Positions 7,927-17,159 of a DNA stretch of 64,000 nt are shown here, piece after piece. The stretch comes from Salinispora mooreana. Lineage in GTDB: Bacteria > Actinomycetota > Actinomycetes > Mycobacteriales > Micromonosporaceae. Positions within the stretch are counted from its first letter, which is position 1. Each line of letters starts with the position of its first letter. The stretch lies in the NCBI RefSeq assembly GCF_000379065.1, contig NZ_KB900614.1, positions 1,014,107-1,078,106 of the forward strand, read 5' to 3'. The position numbers and the translations under genes are program-made. The notes under the pieces are model-generated. The model ran no database searches and was not told the DNA's origin. It was given only the letters and a program-made list of their open reading frames with translations.

Positions 7927-8889
7927 GTGCTCCAACCAGAGGATGTGGGACACCGGGTCGTGGTCCGCCGAATTGTGGGCATTCGCGCAGGCCGGCCCCG
8001 CTTCTCCGACGCCCTCGGCGAGTTGGCTGAGCTGAGCGAGAGCCATCTCACCCTCGTCACCGCGCAGGGGCGACTCACGGTGCCGAGGGACGAGGTCCAC
8101 CGGGCGCGGCGAGTACCCCCCTCCCGACGGCCGGCAGCCGCCGCGATGGCCGCGCTGGAGCACGCGGCGGATGCGGCCTGGCCCGCACCGACCCGGGCCC
8201 ACCTGGGCGACTGGCTGCTGCGCAGCGCCGACGGCTGGACCGGACGCGCCAACTCGGCGTTACCGGTCGGCGACCCGGACCGGCCACTTCCCGCCGCGAT
8301 CGACACGGTGCAGCGCTGGTACGCCGACCTCGGTCGACCAGCCCTGATCAACACGCCGCTTCCGCTCGCCGCGCCCGTCAGCGCGGAGCTCGACGCCCGG
8401 GGTTGGAGCGGTGGCCCGCCGGTGCTCGTCCAGACGGTGCCGCTGGCCGCGTTGCCGGCCGCCCGGCCCGCCATCGCCGACGCACCGCCGGTCGAGCTGG
8501 CCGCCACGCCGTCGGCGGACTGGCTGGCGGTCGCCGCCAACCGCAAGGGCGACCTGCCGACCGCCGCCCGGCACGTGCTCACCGCCGTGCCCCAGATCCG
8601 CTTCGCCCAGGTACGCGTTGCCGGCCGGCTGGTCGCCATCGGCCGGGGAACTGTCACCGGGGCGGGCCGCTGGCTCGGCCTCAGTCTGATCGAGGTGGCA
8701 CCCGAGGCACGCCGGCGAGGACTGGCGCGGCAGGTGATCCACTCCCTGGCGCAGTGGGGTGTGGCGGTCGGTGCGACGAACGCCTTCCTCCAGGTCGAAC
8801 GGAGCAATGCGGAGGCGGTGACGCTCTATCGAGCCCTCGGCTTCACCACCCATCACACCTACCGAACCCGAACCGCACCGGCCGACTGA
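7927..8889 (+). CDS. GNAT-family N-acetyltransferase with N-terminal SH3-like domain
   Basis: The protein has 320 residues, starting at GTG 7927 behind gggaggagg. Residues 1-60 form a small beta-rich domain ([20 protein letters not shown]) seen in mycobacterial Rv0428c-type proteins. Residues 70-170 are a degenerate acetyltransferase half beginning at W-x6[16 protein letters not shown]. Residues 190-318 form the canonical GNAT fold with the acetyl-CoA loop [15 protein letters not shown] and the later [13 protein letters not shown]. The acceptor substrate is unknown. It diverges from fdxA and converges on a membrane-protein gene. Confidence 0.85.
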   Translation: MLQPEDVGHRVVVRRIVGIRAGRPRFSDALGELAELSESHLTLVTAQGRLTVPRDEVHRARRVPPSRRPAAAAMAALEHAADAAWPAPTRAHLGDWLLRSADGWTGRANSALPVGDPDRPLPAAIDTVQRWYADLGRPALINTPLPLAAPVSAELDARGWSGGPPVLVQTVPLAALPAARPAIADAPPVELAATPSADWLAVAANRKGDLPTAARHVLTAVPQIRFAQVRVAGRLVAIGRGTVTGAGRWLGLSLIEVAPEARRRGLARQVIHSLAQWGVAVGATNAFLQVERSNAEAVTLYRALGFTTHHTYRTRTAPAD

Positions 8890-8894
8890 ACGGG

Positions 8895-9362
8895 TCAGCG
8901 GCGGGCCGGCTTGTGCGGCTTCGCCGTCTTCGACTCGGCGTACCGCTTCAGCACCCGGGAGCGGTGGTCCAGGCCGAGCGCGACGGCCAGCAGATAGCCC
9001 AGCAGCACCCCGATGCCGGCGACAGCGGCATAGAGCCAGATCTGCGCGAAGAAGGTCCCCGCACCGTCACCGAACGGGTTCTTCCCCACCAACAGCGGCC
9101 CGACCAGTACGGTCAGCGCCAGCGCGACGCCGACCGCGGCGGCGACGTCCGCCCCCCACTCGGCGGCGGGCCGGCTTCGGCTCCAGACGAAGGTGACCGC
9201 GGCCAGGCCCACCCCGATCACCACGAACATCCCGAGCGACACCCGGTCAGCCGCGGTCGTGTCCGCATCGTCGAACCCCACCCAGATGATCAACCGAGCG
9301 ACCACGTTGACTACGAACAACGCACCCGTCAGCGCTCCGGCCGCCCGCCACCGCTGCCTCAT
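8895..9362 (-). CDS. Small integral membrane protein, unknown function
   Basis: The protein has 155 residues with four likely membrane helices (about 9-29, 42-62, 73-93 and 107-130). A strongly basic C-terminal tail rich in Lys/Arg (SRVLKRYAESKTAKPHKPARR) should face the cytoplasm. I recognise no family motif. The gene is convergent with the GNAT gene (5 bp apart). It is separated from the next membrane-protein gene on the same strand by 81 bp, in which I see no clear element. Confidence 0.7.
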   Translation of the reverse strand: MRQRWRAAGALTGALFVVNVVARLIIWVGFDDADTTAADRVSLGMFVVIGVGLAAVTFVWSRSRPAAEWGADVAAAVGVALALTVLVGPLLVGKNPFGDGAGTFFAQIWLYAAVAGIGVLLGYLLAVALGLDHRSRVLKRYAESKTAKPHKPARR

Positions 9363-9443
9363 CGCACTCTCCCGCCATACCGCCCGCCACCACTCGTACG
9401 GGTCATCCTGGCAGGAATGTCTACCACCGGAGGACGGGTGCCG

Positions 9444-9902
9444 TCAGGCCCCGGGCCGGGTAGCCGGCGGGGCGGCCAGGATCTGCCGGAACCCCAGCAC
9501 CGCGAAGGTCATTGCGCCGGCCACGACGAGCAGCAGGTCCACCCAGGTGCCGGCGAGCAGCACGTCCCCCTCCGCGGTGCGGATCCCGGCGACTGCGACC
9601 AGGAAGAACCACGGCACGGCGGGCAGCGCCACCGCCCACCGACGCCCGACAGTAGCCAGGGCGAACCAGGTCAGGGCCACGTTCAACCCGACCGCGACCA
9701 GCACGGCCACGCCAATCAGATAGCCACCGACCCGAAGCGGGGCGAACAGGAGTTCCAGCATCGCGCTGAGGGCCCCGCCGGCGACCGCCAACACGCCGCC
9801 GGTGAACCGCAACACCCGGCTGGCGAACCGGGCGTCGCCCCGGGCTGGGGGTGGAGCGCTCTCGTCGGGCACGACCGACACCGGCACGGCGGGAAGACTC
9901 AC
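9444..9902 (-). CDS. Small integral membrane protein co-transcribed with mshB
   Basis: The protein has 152 residues with four predicted membrane helices (about 32-52, 60-80, 90-108 and 118-138), and proline- and alanine-rich ends. The start is taken as the GTG at 9902, which forms a GTGA overlap with the mshB stop; a GTG one codon upstream is also possible. The overlap argues for translational coupling and a role linked to MshB expression or location, but the sequence shows no enzymatic motif. Confidence 0.7.
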   Translation of the reverse strand: MSLPAVPVSVVPDESAPPPARGDARFASRVLRFTGGVLAVAGGALSAMLELLFAPLRVGGYLIGVAVLVAVGLNVALTWFALATVGRRWAVALPAVPWFFLVAVAGIRTAEGDVLLAGTWVDLLLVVAGAMTFAVLGFRQILAAPPATRPGA

Positions 9903-10906
9903 CACTGACCGGTCGCGCCGACCGGGGCCCGGTTGACGCCGTCGGCCAGAGCACGGTCCGAGCCCTCCGCGACCGACATCCGGTCGTCCGAGCCCTCCGC
10001 TACCGATGTCCGGTCCGAGCTCTCCGCGACCGGCAGCCCGGCGAAGAGGTCGTCCTCCCAGCCGTACGGGCCGAAGCCAGGGCCCTTCTCGCCAACGGCG
10101 AGGGTGTAGTACTCCACCCCCATGAACTCGCTGCCGAAGTTGCCGGCGATCGAGTACAGCCAGGAGTTGTCCGGAATCTGGGTGGCGTGCGCGCGCATCG
10201 CCGCCTCCTTCGCGGCGTGCTGCCCGCTCGCGTCGATCCGGGCGGCGATACGCTCATCCGGCGTGCAGAACGGCAACTCCACCGCCTCCTCGATGCCGGC
10301 GAACGGGTTGTCCGACGAGCCGGCGAAGTGCGTCATCCCCGCCTCCAGCACACTGCGCGGCATCGCCGTCCAGTAGACCTTCGCCGGAGCGAACCCGTCG
10401 GCGGCGGCCAACTCGTGTGCCCGCATCGCCACCCGGTGGGCCTGAATGTGATCCGGGTGGCCGTAGAACCCGTTGCCGTCATAGGTGACCATGACCTGGG
10501 GTCGGAGCTCCCGCATGAGCTCCACCAGCTGCCCGGCGGCCACATCGAGGTCGGCCTGCCAGAAGGCGCGCGGGTGCTCGTTGGTGGCCAGGCCCATCAT
10601 CCCGGAGTCGCGATAGCGGCCGGCGCCGCCGAGAAACCGGTGATCGGTGACCCCGAGCGCGCGGCAGGCCGCCGCCAGCTCCCCGATCCGGTAGCCACCG
10701 AGTTGGTCGGCTTCGGCCGCGGCGAGCTGCGCCAGCTCCGGCACGTGCACCTCACCCTCCTCACCCAGGGTGCAGGTGACCAGCGTGACGTGCGCACCGG
10801 TGGCCGCGTAGTGGGCCATCGTCGCGCCGGTGCCGATGGCTTCGTCGTCGGGATGCGCATGGACCAGCAGGAGCCGGCGATCGGGCAGTGTCGTCACGTC
10901 CGTCAC
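9899..10906 (-). CDS. mshB: N-acetyl-1-D-myo-inositol-2-amino-2-deoxy-alpha-D-glucopyranoside deacetylase (mycothiol biosynthesis)
   Basis: MshB removes the acetyl group from GlcNAc-inositol to give GlcN-inositol, the second enzymatic stage of mycothiol synthesis. The LmbE/PIG-L fold is clear. VHAHPDDE at 15-22 supplies Zn ligands His18 and Asp21 and the catalytic-base Asp20. GHPDHIQAH at 149-157 supplies the third Zn ligand and the catalytic-type His. [13 protein letters not shown] is diagnostic of MshB against the related Mca amidase. The start is GTG 10906. The C-terminal 45 residues are a low-complexity tail with a repeated SVAEGSD unit, encoded by an imperfect 27-30-bp tandem repeat, and are not part of the catalytic fold. 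Confidence 0.94.
   Translation of the reverse strand: MTDVTTLPDRRLLLVHAHPDDEAIGTGATMAHYAATGAHVTLVTCTLGEEGEVHVPELAQLAAAEADQLGGYRIGELAAACRALGVTDHRFLGGAGRYRDSGMMGLATNEHPRAFWQADLDVAAGQLVELMRELRPQVMVTYDGNGFYGHPDHIQAHRVAMRAHELAAADGFAPAKVYWTAMPRSVLEAGMTHFAGSSDNPFAGIEEAVELPFCTPDERIAARIDASGQHAAKEAAMRAHATQIPDNSWLYSIAGNFGSEFMGVEYYTLAVGEKGPGFGPYGWEDDLFAGLPVAESSDRTSVAEGSDDRMSVAEGSDRALADGVNRAPVGATGQW
9960..10033. repeat. Imperfect tandem repeat (27-30 bp) inside the 3' end of mshB
   Basis: There are three consecutive units, each beginning gagcyctccg and containing ycgaccg or taccga: 9960-9989 (30 bp), 9990-10016 (27 bp) and a partial unit 10017-10033. Unit length is a multiple of three, so copy-number change keeps the mshB frame and alters only the length of its SVAEGSD tail. 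Confidence 0.7.
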
Positions 10907-10991
10907 TCTATCCGGCGGTTCTCGCAGCCGACCCGGATGCGTCCGCGCAGGTCCGCCACATCACCCACGGCACCGCCCTACGATCCGACGT

Positions 10992-13124
10992 GTGGACTTT
11001 CCGGAGCTGGCCGCGCGGACCCGTCGGTTCCGCCACGGAGCGCCGCACGCGATCTCGGTGGCCGACGACGGCTCCCGGGTGCTCTTCCTTCGCTCCGGTG
11101 GGCCGACGGACCCCACCGAGGCGCTCTGGCTCCTCGATGTCGACACCGGGCAGGAGCGGCTCGTCGCCGATCCGGCGGCGCTCCTGTCGGAGGATGCCGA
11201 CCAGCTCAGCCCGGGCGAGCGCACGCTGCGGGAGCGGCTGCGGCTGAGCGCCGCCGGCATCGGCTCGTACGCTCTCGACTCGGCCGGCCGGGTGGCGATC
11301 TTCGCCCTCGGTGGCCGGCTCTTCCGGGCCGACCTGATCCACGGGGACGTGGTCGAGGTGGCCGCCGCCGGCCCGGTGCTCGATCCCCGACCCGACCCGA
11401 CCGGGCAGCGGCTGGCGTACGTGACCGACGCCGCGGCCGGGGTCCGCCGGGGAGAGCTTCGGGTGGTCGAGTACGACGGCACCGACACCATGCTCGCCGG
11501 CGAGGACGCGGGGGTCATCTGGGGGCTGGCCGAGCACGTCGCGGCGGAGGAGTTCAACCGCTTTCGGGGCTACTGGTGGGCACCGGACGGGCGCTCGGTA
11601 CTCGCCGCCCGGGTAGACGAGTCCCGACTGGGCCGATGGCACCTGCATGACCCGGCCGAGCCGGCGACCGCGCCGACCACCGTCGCCTACCCCCGGGCGG
11701 GCGGACCCAACGCCGAGGTCAGCCTGCACCTGCTCGATCTCGACGACGGCTGGGTCGATGTGCACTGGGACCGGGAGACCTACCCGTACCTGACCGCCGT
11801 GCACTGGGCCGACGGCGGACCGCTGATCACCGTGCTGCGCCGTTCCCAACAGCACGGACTGGTACTCGCGGTGGACCCACGCACCGGGGAGACCCAGGTA
11901 CACGCCGAGCTGGCCGACCCGCGCTGGGTGGAGCCGGTCCCCGGCACTCCCGCTCACCTGCCGGACGGCCGGGTGCTGGTCGGCGGGGAACTGGCCCACG
12001 ACGGCTACGACGCACGCTGCCTCTTCGCCGACGGAACGCTGTTGACGCCGCCGTCGCTCTACGTGCGCCGGGTGGTGGGACGGCTCCCGGCCCGCGCGGG
12101 CACCGGACCGGCTGATCTGCTGGTGGAGGCGGCCGAGGGCGAGCCGAGCGAGCAGCACCTGTTCCGGGTCCGCACCACGGTCGGCGGCGGCATGGACGTA
12201 CGCCGGATCACCTCGGACTCCGGCTGGCACGTCGGTGTCGTGGGCGGGGACGTGTTGGTGGTGGGCAGCGCCTCGCTGGACCACCCGGGTCTACGCTGGA
12301 CGGTCTGGCGCGGTGACCGGGAGGTGGCGACGCTACGCTCGTTCGCAGCGGCCCCGCCGTACGCTCCGCTGCCGTTGCTGGAGCGGGTGACCGACCGGCG
12401 ACTGCCGGCTGCGGTGCTCTACCCGGAGAACCACGTCTCCGGCCGCCGGCTGCCGGTGCTGCTGGACGTGTACGGCGGCCCCGGTCACCAGGAGGTGCTG
12501 GCGGCGCGGTCGGCGTGGTTGGAGCGGCAGTGGTGGGCCGACGCCGGGTTCGCGGTGGTCGTGATCGACAACCGCGGTACGCCGGGGGTCGCGCCGTCGT
12601 TCGAGAAGGCGATCCACCGGCGGGTCGCGGACATGGTCCTCACCGACCAGGTGGAGGGGCTCACCGCGCTCGCCGACAAACATCCGGACCTGGACCTCGA
12701 CCGGGTGGCGGTGCGGGGCTGGTCGTTCGGCGGCTGGCTGGCGGCGCTGGCGGTGCTGCGCCGTCCGGAGCTGTTCACGTGCGGGATCGCCGGGGCGCCG
12801 GTGACCGACTGGAGCCTGTACGACACCGCCTACACCGAACGCTACCTGGGCCTGCCCGAGGACGGGACGGACGTGTACGCCCACCATTCCCTGGTGGAGT
12901 TGGCCGCCGCCACCGAGCAGGCCCGGCCGCTGCTGCTGGTGCACGGGCTGGCCGACGACAACGTGGTGGCGGCGCACACGCTGCGGCTGTCGGCCGCGCT
13001 GGTGGCCAACGGACACCCACATTCGGTGCTGCCACTCACCGGCGCCACGCACATGGCGGCGGGCGGCGTCGGTGAACAACTGCTGCGGCTGGAGCTGGCC
13101 TTCCTCCGTACCCACCTGGAGTGA
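10992..13124 (+). CDS. S9 family serine peptidase (dipeptidyl peptidase IV-like / prolyl oligopeptidase)
   Basis: The protein has 710 residues from GTG 10992; upstream in-frame codons run antisense through mshB and are not convincing. The first 430 residues form a beta-propeller-like DPP IV N-terminal region, including EEFNRFRGYWWAPDG, which resembles the substrate Glu-Glu motif of DPP IV (AAEEF near residue 178). The C-terminal alpha/beta-hydrolase domain carries the catalytic triad: Ser578 in GWSFGGW, Asp655/656 in GLADDN and His687 in GATHMA. It lacks a signal peptide, so it is a cytoplasmic peptidase likely acting on short N-terminal Xaa-Pro peptides. It is transcribed alone, divergent from mshB. 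Confidence 0.92.
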   Translation: MDFPELAARTRRFRHGAPHAISVADDGSRVLFLRSGGPTDPTEALWLLDVDTGQERLVADPAALLSEDADQLSPGERTLRERLRLSAAGIGSYALDSAGRVAIFALGGRLFRADLIHGDVVEVAAAGPVLDPRPDPTGQRLAYVTDAAAGVRRGELRVVEYDGTDTMLAGEDAGVIWGLAEHVAAEEFNRFRGYWWAPDGRSVLAARVDESRLGRWHLHDPAEPATAPTTVAYPRAGGPNAEVSLHLLDLDDGWVDVHWDRETYPYLTAVHWADGGPLITVLRRSQQHGLVLAVDPRTGETQVHAELADPRWVEPVPGTPAHLPDGRVLVGGELAHDGYDARCLFADGTLLTPPSLYVRRVVGRLPARAGTGPADLLVEAAEGEPSEQHLFRVRTTVGGGMDVRRITSDSGWHVGVVGGDVLVVGSASLDHPGLRWTVWRGDREVATLRSFAAAPPYAPLPLLERVTDRRLPAAVLYPENHVSGRRLPVLLDVYGGPGHQEVLAARSAWLERQWWADAGFAVVVIDNRGTPGVAPSFEKAIHRRVADMVLTDQVEGLTALADKHPDLDLDRVAVRGWSFGGWLAALAVLRRPELFTCGIAGAPVTDWSLYDTAYTERYLGLPEDGTDVYAHHSLVELAAATEQARPLLLVHGLADDNVVAAHTLRLSAALVANGHPHSVLPLTGATHMAAGGVGEQLLRLELAFLRTHLE

Positions 13125-13182
13125 GCGCCGTCCCCGGCTTGGTTCGGATCAGTCATAGGAGCTGACCATCTAGGGTCGAGCT

Positions 13183-14619
13183 ATGACCGAGTTCGATGCG
13201 GCGTCCGCCGCTGTCCAAGCCGCCCTCGACGCGGGCGCCCGGTACGCGGATGCCCGGGTGATGCACCGGCGCTACGAGTCCATGACGGCCCGCAACAGCG
13301 ACATCGAGGAGCTGACCCAGGACGAGAGTGTCGGGCTGGGGGTCCGGGCGCTGGTCGGGTCGAGCTGGGGCTTTCACGCCGTCCCCGACCTGTCCGATTC
13401 CGCCGCCCGCGACGCCGGCCGGCGGGCAGCGCGGATCGCCGCGGCCAGTGCCCACGTTCCGGGCCCGCCGATCGACCCGATCCCGGCCGAGCCGGTCATC
13501 GCGAGCTGGGCCTCGACCTGCGCGGTGGATCCGCTCGGCGTGCCGCTGTCGGCCAAGGGCGACCTGCTGGTCGAGGCGACCCGGCTGATGGCCGAGCACG
13601 GCGCCGACCTCGCCGAGGGCCTCTACCAGATCTGGGACACGGCGAAGTGGTTCGTCTCCAGTGAGGGCCACCGGATCGACCAGCGCATCCGCGAGTGCGG
13701 CGGGGGCATCTCGGCCACCTCGATCGGCGCCGGAGAGACCCAACGCCGGTCGTACCCGAGCTACCGGGGCCAGTACGGCACCAGCGGGTGGGAACTGGTC
13801 GACTCGCTCGACCTGACCGCGCACGCGGCACGAATGGCCGAGGAGTCCCGGGCACTGCTCACCGCACCGCCCTGCCCCGCCGGCGAGACCGACCTGATCC
13901 TCGGTGGCGAGCAGCTCGCCCTCCAGATCCACGAGTCGGTCGGGCACGCCATCGAGCTGGACCGGATCCTCGGCTGGGAGGCGGCCTTCGCCGGTACCTC
14001 CTGGCTGGAGCTGGCCCAGCTCGGCTCGCTGCGGTACGGCTCGGAGCTGATGAACATCACCGTTGATCCAACGCTCCCCGGGGCGCTGGGCAGCTTCGGC
14101 TACGACGACGAGGGTTCCCCGGCGGTCCGCCGGGACGCCGTCCGGGAGGGGCGTTGGGTGGGCGTGCTCGCGGGTCGTGACTCGGCCGCCGTCGCGGGCC
14201 TGGACTACGCCGGCAGCGTCCGGGCGGACGGCTGGGCCCGGCTGCCGATGGTGCGGATGACCAATGTCGGGCTGGAGCCCGGTCCACACAGCCTGGACGA
14301 GATCATCGCCGCCACCGACGAGGGGGTGTTGATGGACATCAACCGGTCCTGGTCCATCGACGACAAACGGCTCAACTTCCAGTTCGGCTGCGAGGTCGGC
14401 TGGGAGATCAGGAAGGGGAGACGGGGACGGATGCTGCGCAACCCCACGTACACCGGGATCAGCCCGCTCTTCTGGCGCTCGATGGACATGCTCTCCGGCG
14501 AGACGGTCGCCTGGGGCACACCCAACTGCGGCAAGGGCCAACCAGGGCAGGTGGGGCACACCGGCCATCCGGCCGCACCCGCCCGCTTCCGGGGCACCCG
14601 GGTGGGGGTGCGCGCGTGA
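13183..14619 (+). CDS. tldD: TldD-family metalloprotease subunit
   Basis: The protein has 478 residues, starting at ATG 13183. TldD and TldE form a heterodimeric peptidase that degrades unfolded peptides and matures some modified peptides. The zinc site is seen as HESVGH at 250-255, the HExxxH motif found only in the TldD subunit. The segment NSDIEELTQDESVGLGVRAL near residues 38-56 matches the family N-terminal fold. The end is G-, H- and P-rich (NCGKGQPGQVGHTGHP), including the conserved C-terminal GKG(Q)P loop. It overlaps tldE by a GTGA junction. No RiPP precursor was found adjacent, so a housekeeping role is likely. Confidence 0.94.
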   Translation: MTEFDAASAAVQAALDAGARYADARVMHRRYESMTARNSDIEELTQDESVGLGVRALVGSSWGFHAVPDLSDSAARDAGRRAARIAAASAHVPGPPIDPIPAEPVIASWASTCAVDPLGVPLSAKGDLLVEATRLMAEHGADLAEGLYQIWDTAKWFVSSEGHRIDQRIRECGGGISATSIGAGETQRRSYPSYRGQYGTSGWELVDSLDLTAHAARMAEESRALLTAPPCPAGETDLILGGEQLALQIHESVGHAIELDRILGWEAAFAGTSWLELAQLGSLRYGSELMNITVDPTLPGALGSFGYDDEGSPAVRRDAVREGRWVGVLAGRDSAAVAGLDYAGSVRADGWARLPMVRMTNVGLEPGPHSLDEIIAATDEGVLMDINRSWSIDDKRLNFQFGCEVGWEIRKGRRGRMLRNPTYTGISPLFWRSMDMLSGETVAWGTPNCGKGQPGQVGHTGHPAAPARFRGTRVGVRA

Positions 14620-16028
14620 GGGCGACGATCCGGCCGGGGTCCGAGCTGGACCTGGCGGGCCAGGTGATAGAGCTGGTCCACCGGCTGGCCGGGCCGACCG
14701 CGTCGGCCGAGGCGACGGTGACCCGGGCCGAGCTGGCGCTGACCCGGTTCGCCAACTCGTTCATCCACCAGAACGTCGGCGAAACCCACCAGACCGTACG
14801 GCTACGGCTGCACCTCGCCGGGCGGACCGTCGCCAGCAGTGGCAGCGTCGGCACCCCGGACGGCCTGCGGGAACTCGTCGAGCGCACCCTGGCGGCGGTA
14901 CGACTCGGTCCGCTCGACCCGGCCTGGCCGGGGCTCACCCCACCCACCCCGATTCCGCCCGGAGCCCCGGTGGACGAGGCGACCGCGTACGCGGAGCCGG
15001 GTGAGCGGGCCGATCGGGTCCGCGCCTTCGTGGCGGCGGCCGGCGGGCTGGAGACGGCCGGCTACTGCCGCACCGCGCACCGCTCGTCGGCGTTCGCCAA
15101 CTCGGCCGGTCACTCGGTCGGGGGCCAGACCGCCGAGGCGGCGATGGACGGCATCGCCCGCACCGGCGGCGCGGACGGGGTGGCCCGGCTGGCCGCCGAC
15201 CGCCTTGCCGACCTGGACGGCTCCGTCCTCGGCGCCCGCGCCGCCGGCAAGGCTCGGGCGGCGACCGACCCCGTCGAGCTGCCGCCCGGCCGGTACGAGG
15301 TGGTGCTGGAGCCGGCCGCCGTCGCCGACCTGCTCCAGAACCTCTCCTCCTACGGCTTCAACGGCAGGCGGCACCACGAGGGTCAGTCCTTCGCCGAGCC
15401 CGGCACGGCCCAGTTCGACCCGATGGTGACCCTGGTGGACGATCCGCTCGACCGGTCCGGTCCGCCGTTCGACGTGGAGGGCACTCGGCGGGCGGCGTTG
15501 ACCCTGGTGGACGCGGGCGTGACCGCTGCCGTCGCGCACGATCGGCGCACCGCCGCCCTGGCCGGTGCCACCTCAACCGGGCACGCCGTCCCCGGCGGCA
15601 CCGCCTGGGGCCCGGTCCCCCGCAACCTGCGTCTCACCGCCGCCTCGGCCGAGGCGGTGCGGCAGCCCGGGTCCGGCGACGCCCGTACCGCGGCGGTCGT
15701 TGACCCGGACACCGCCGCGCTGCTCGCCGGCGTCCGCCGTGGTCTGTTGGTCAGCGACTTCTGGTACACCCGGGTCCTCGACCCGAAGAGCCTGGTCGTC
15801 ACGGGTCTCACCCGGAACGGGGTGTGGCTGGTGGAGGAGGGCGTGGTGACTCGGGCGGTACGTGACCTCCGGTTCACCGAGTCCTACCCGCGCGCGCTCG
15901 GTCCCGGAGCGGTACTCGGCGTCGGGCACACGCTGGCCCGTCAGCCGGACCGGGTGGACGGGGTCTGGTGGGAGGCGCCGGCGCTGCGCCTCGCCGCGTG
16001 GAACTTCACCGGTGGGGCCTCCGGCTGA
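14616..16028 (+). CDS. tldE: TldE/PmbA-family partner subunit
   Basis: The protein has 470 residues, starting with the GTG at 14616 that overlaps the tldD stop (GTGA). The PmbA/TldE fold is indicated by NSFIHQNVGETHQTVRLRLHL near residues 47-67, the mid-protein PPGRYEVVLEPAAVADLLQNL, and the late LLVSDFWYTRVLDPKS. The HExxxH zinc motif is absent, as expected for the non-catalytic partner. Co-translation with tldD supports heterodimer assembly. It is followed by about 300 bp without a gene before the sdh operon. Confidence 0.92.
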   Translation: MRATIRPGSELDLAGQVIELVHRLAGPTASAEATVTRAELALTRFANSFIHQNVGETHQTVRLRLHLAGRTVASSGSVGTPDGLRELVERTLAAVRLGPLDPAWPGLTPPTPIPPGAPVDEATAYAEPGERADRVRAFVAAAGGLETAGYCRTAHRSSAFANSAGHSVGGQTAEAAMDGIARTGGADGVARLAADRLADLDGSVLGARAAGKARAATDPVELPPGRYEVVLEPAAVADLLQNLSSYGFNGRRHHEGQSFAEPGTAQFDPMVTLVDDPLDRSGPPFDVEGTRRAALTLVDAGVTAAVAHDRRTAALAGATSTGHAVPGGTAWGPVPRNLRLTAASAEAVRQPGSGDARTAAVVDPDTAALLAGVRRGLLVSDFWYTRVLDPKSLVVTGLTRNGVWLVEEGVVTRAVRDLRFTESYPRALGPGAVLGVGHTLARQPDRVDGVWWEAPALRLAAWNFTGGASG

Positions 16029-16329
16029 TCGGCGACCGCCAGTGCCCGCGGTGGGCGGGGCGGGTGGCCGCGGTCGGCGCGGCTGAACGACGCCGTCGAA
16101 CGAACGGGTGGACATCGATGCACCGACAGGCCTTTCCAAGAACGGGGACACACGGGACACTGCCTTGCGCGGACGGCTCGCAAAGATCGGCGTAACGTGT
16201 GTCACTTAGCTGCGCCGTTTCTCCGGCGCGGTCGTTGGTGTGCGCATGACGTTGGCAAGCGGGTGCGGCCTGGTTGCCTACCGAACTTGATCCGCCGCCC
16301 ATCCGGGCCCCGTCAGGGAGACGACTCGA
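16029..16329. other. Intergenic region upstream of the sdh operon
   Basis: These 301 bp have no credible gene. They should contain the sdhCAB promoter and leader; a purine-rich cagggag at 16313-16319 is the likely ribosome site for the ATG at 16330. A GTGTGTCAC near 16197-16205 is a short pseudo-palindrome. I see no clear terminator for tldE and no riboswitch I can name. Confidence 0.5.
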
Positions 16330-17148
16330 ATGACATCAACGGCAACGAGGCCGGGAGGGCCGGGCGCGCGTCCGCGTGCCGCCATCGCGGCGAGAACGTT
16401 GCGTACCGACCGCTGGTGGGTGCAGCCCGTCGGCATCGCCGCAATCCTGCTCTTCTTCATCGTCTACTCGACGATCCGCGTCTTCATGGCGAAGTGGTAC
16501 TACGTGGAGGACTACCACTACCTCACGCCGCTGTACTCGCCGTGCCTGACCGACTCGTGCGTACCCGGCTCATCGCACTTCGGCACCCCGTTCGGGGAGT
16601 TCCCCTTCTTCCTCCCCCTCGGCATCGTCGCCTTCCCGATCGTCGCCGGGTTCCGGGTTACCTGCTACTACTACCGCAAGGCGGGCTACCGCTCGTTGTG
16701 GGCGTCCCCGCCGGCCTGCGCGGTGACCGAGCCGCACCAGAAGTACACCGGGGAGACCAGGTTCCCGCTGTTCGTCATGAACTGGCACCGGTACTTCTTC
16801 TACCTGGCCTTCGTGGTCCTGCTGATCAACATCTATGACGCGTTCCTCGCGTTCCGCGGGCCGGACGGCGCCTTCGGGGTCGGGCTGGGCTCGCTGATCA
16901 TCCTGGTCAACATCGTCGCTCTCGCCGGCTACACGCTCTCCTGCCACGCCTGCCGGCACGTGATGGGCGGACGACTGAAGCACTTCTCCCGGAACCCGGT
17001 GCGGTACCGCTTCTGGACGTTGATCTCAAAGCTGAACGTCCGGCACGGCACGTTCGCCATGGTGTCGCTGTTCACGGTGCTCTTCACCGACTTCTACATC
17101 ATGGCCGTCTCCGCCGACTGGTTCACCGACCTGCGGTTCATCAACTAG
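16330..17148 (+). CDS. sdhC: Succinate dehydrogenase membrane anchor subunit (Sdh1 type)
   Basis: The 272-residue polytopic protein has five likely membrane helices (about 30-53, 91-115, 146-172, 184-207 and 242-262). Histidine-bearing segments such as NWHRYFFYLAF and TLSCHACRHVMG could ligate heme or contact quinone. It is the single large anchor of the actinobacterial Sdh1 complex (mycobacterial Rv0249c type, similar length) rather than the paired SdhC/SdhD of Sdh2. The ATG at 16330 follows a gggag site. The sdhA start lies 11 bp downstream, so the three sdh genes are one operon passing electrons from succinate to menaquinone at the cytoplasmic membrane. Confidence 0.9.
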   Translation: MTSTATRPGGPGARPRAAIAARTLRTDRWWVQPVGIAAILLFFIVYSTIRVFMAKWYYVEDYHYLTPLYSPCLTDSCVPGSSHFGTPFGEFPFFLPLGIVAFPIVAGFRVTCYYYRKAGYRSLWASPPACAVTEPHQKYTGETRFPLFVMNWHRYFFYLAFVVLLINIYDAFLAFRGPDGAFGVGLGSLIILVNIVALAGYTLSCHACRHVMGGRLKHFSRNPVRYRFWTLISKLNVRHGTFAMVSLFTVLFTDFYIMAVSADWFTDLRFIN

Positions 17149-17159
17149 AGGGCCCCGAC

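Noticed and set aside
13183..16028. tldD/tldE as part of a RiPP cluster
   Set aside because: No precursor-like small ORF, modification enzyme or dedicated exporter is adjacent; a housekeeping protease is more likely.
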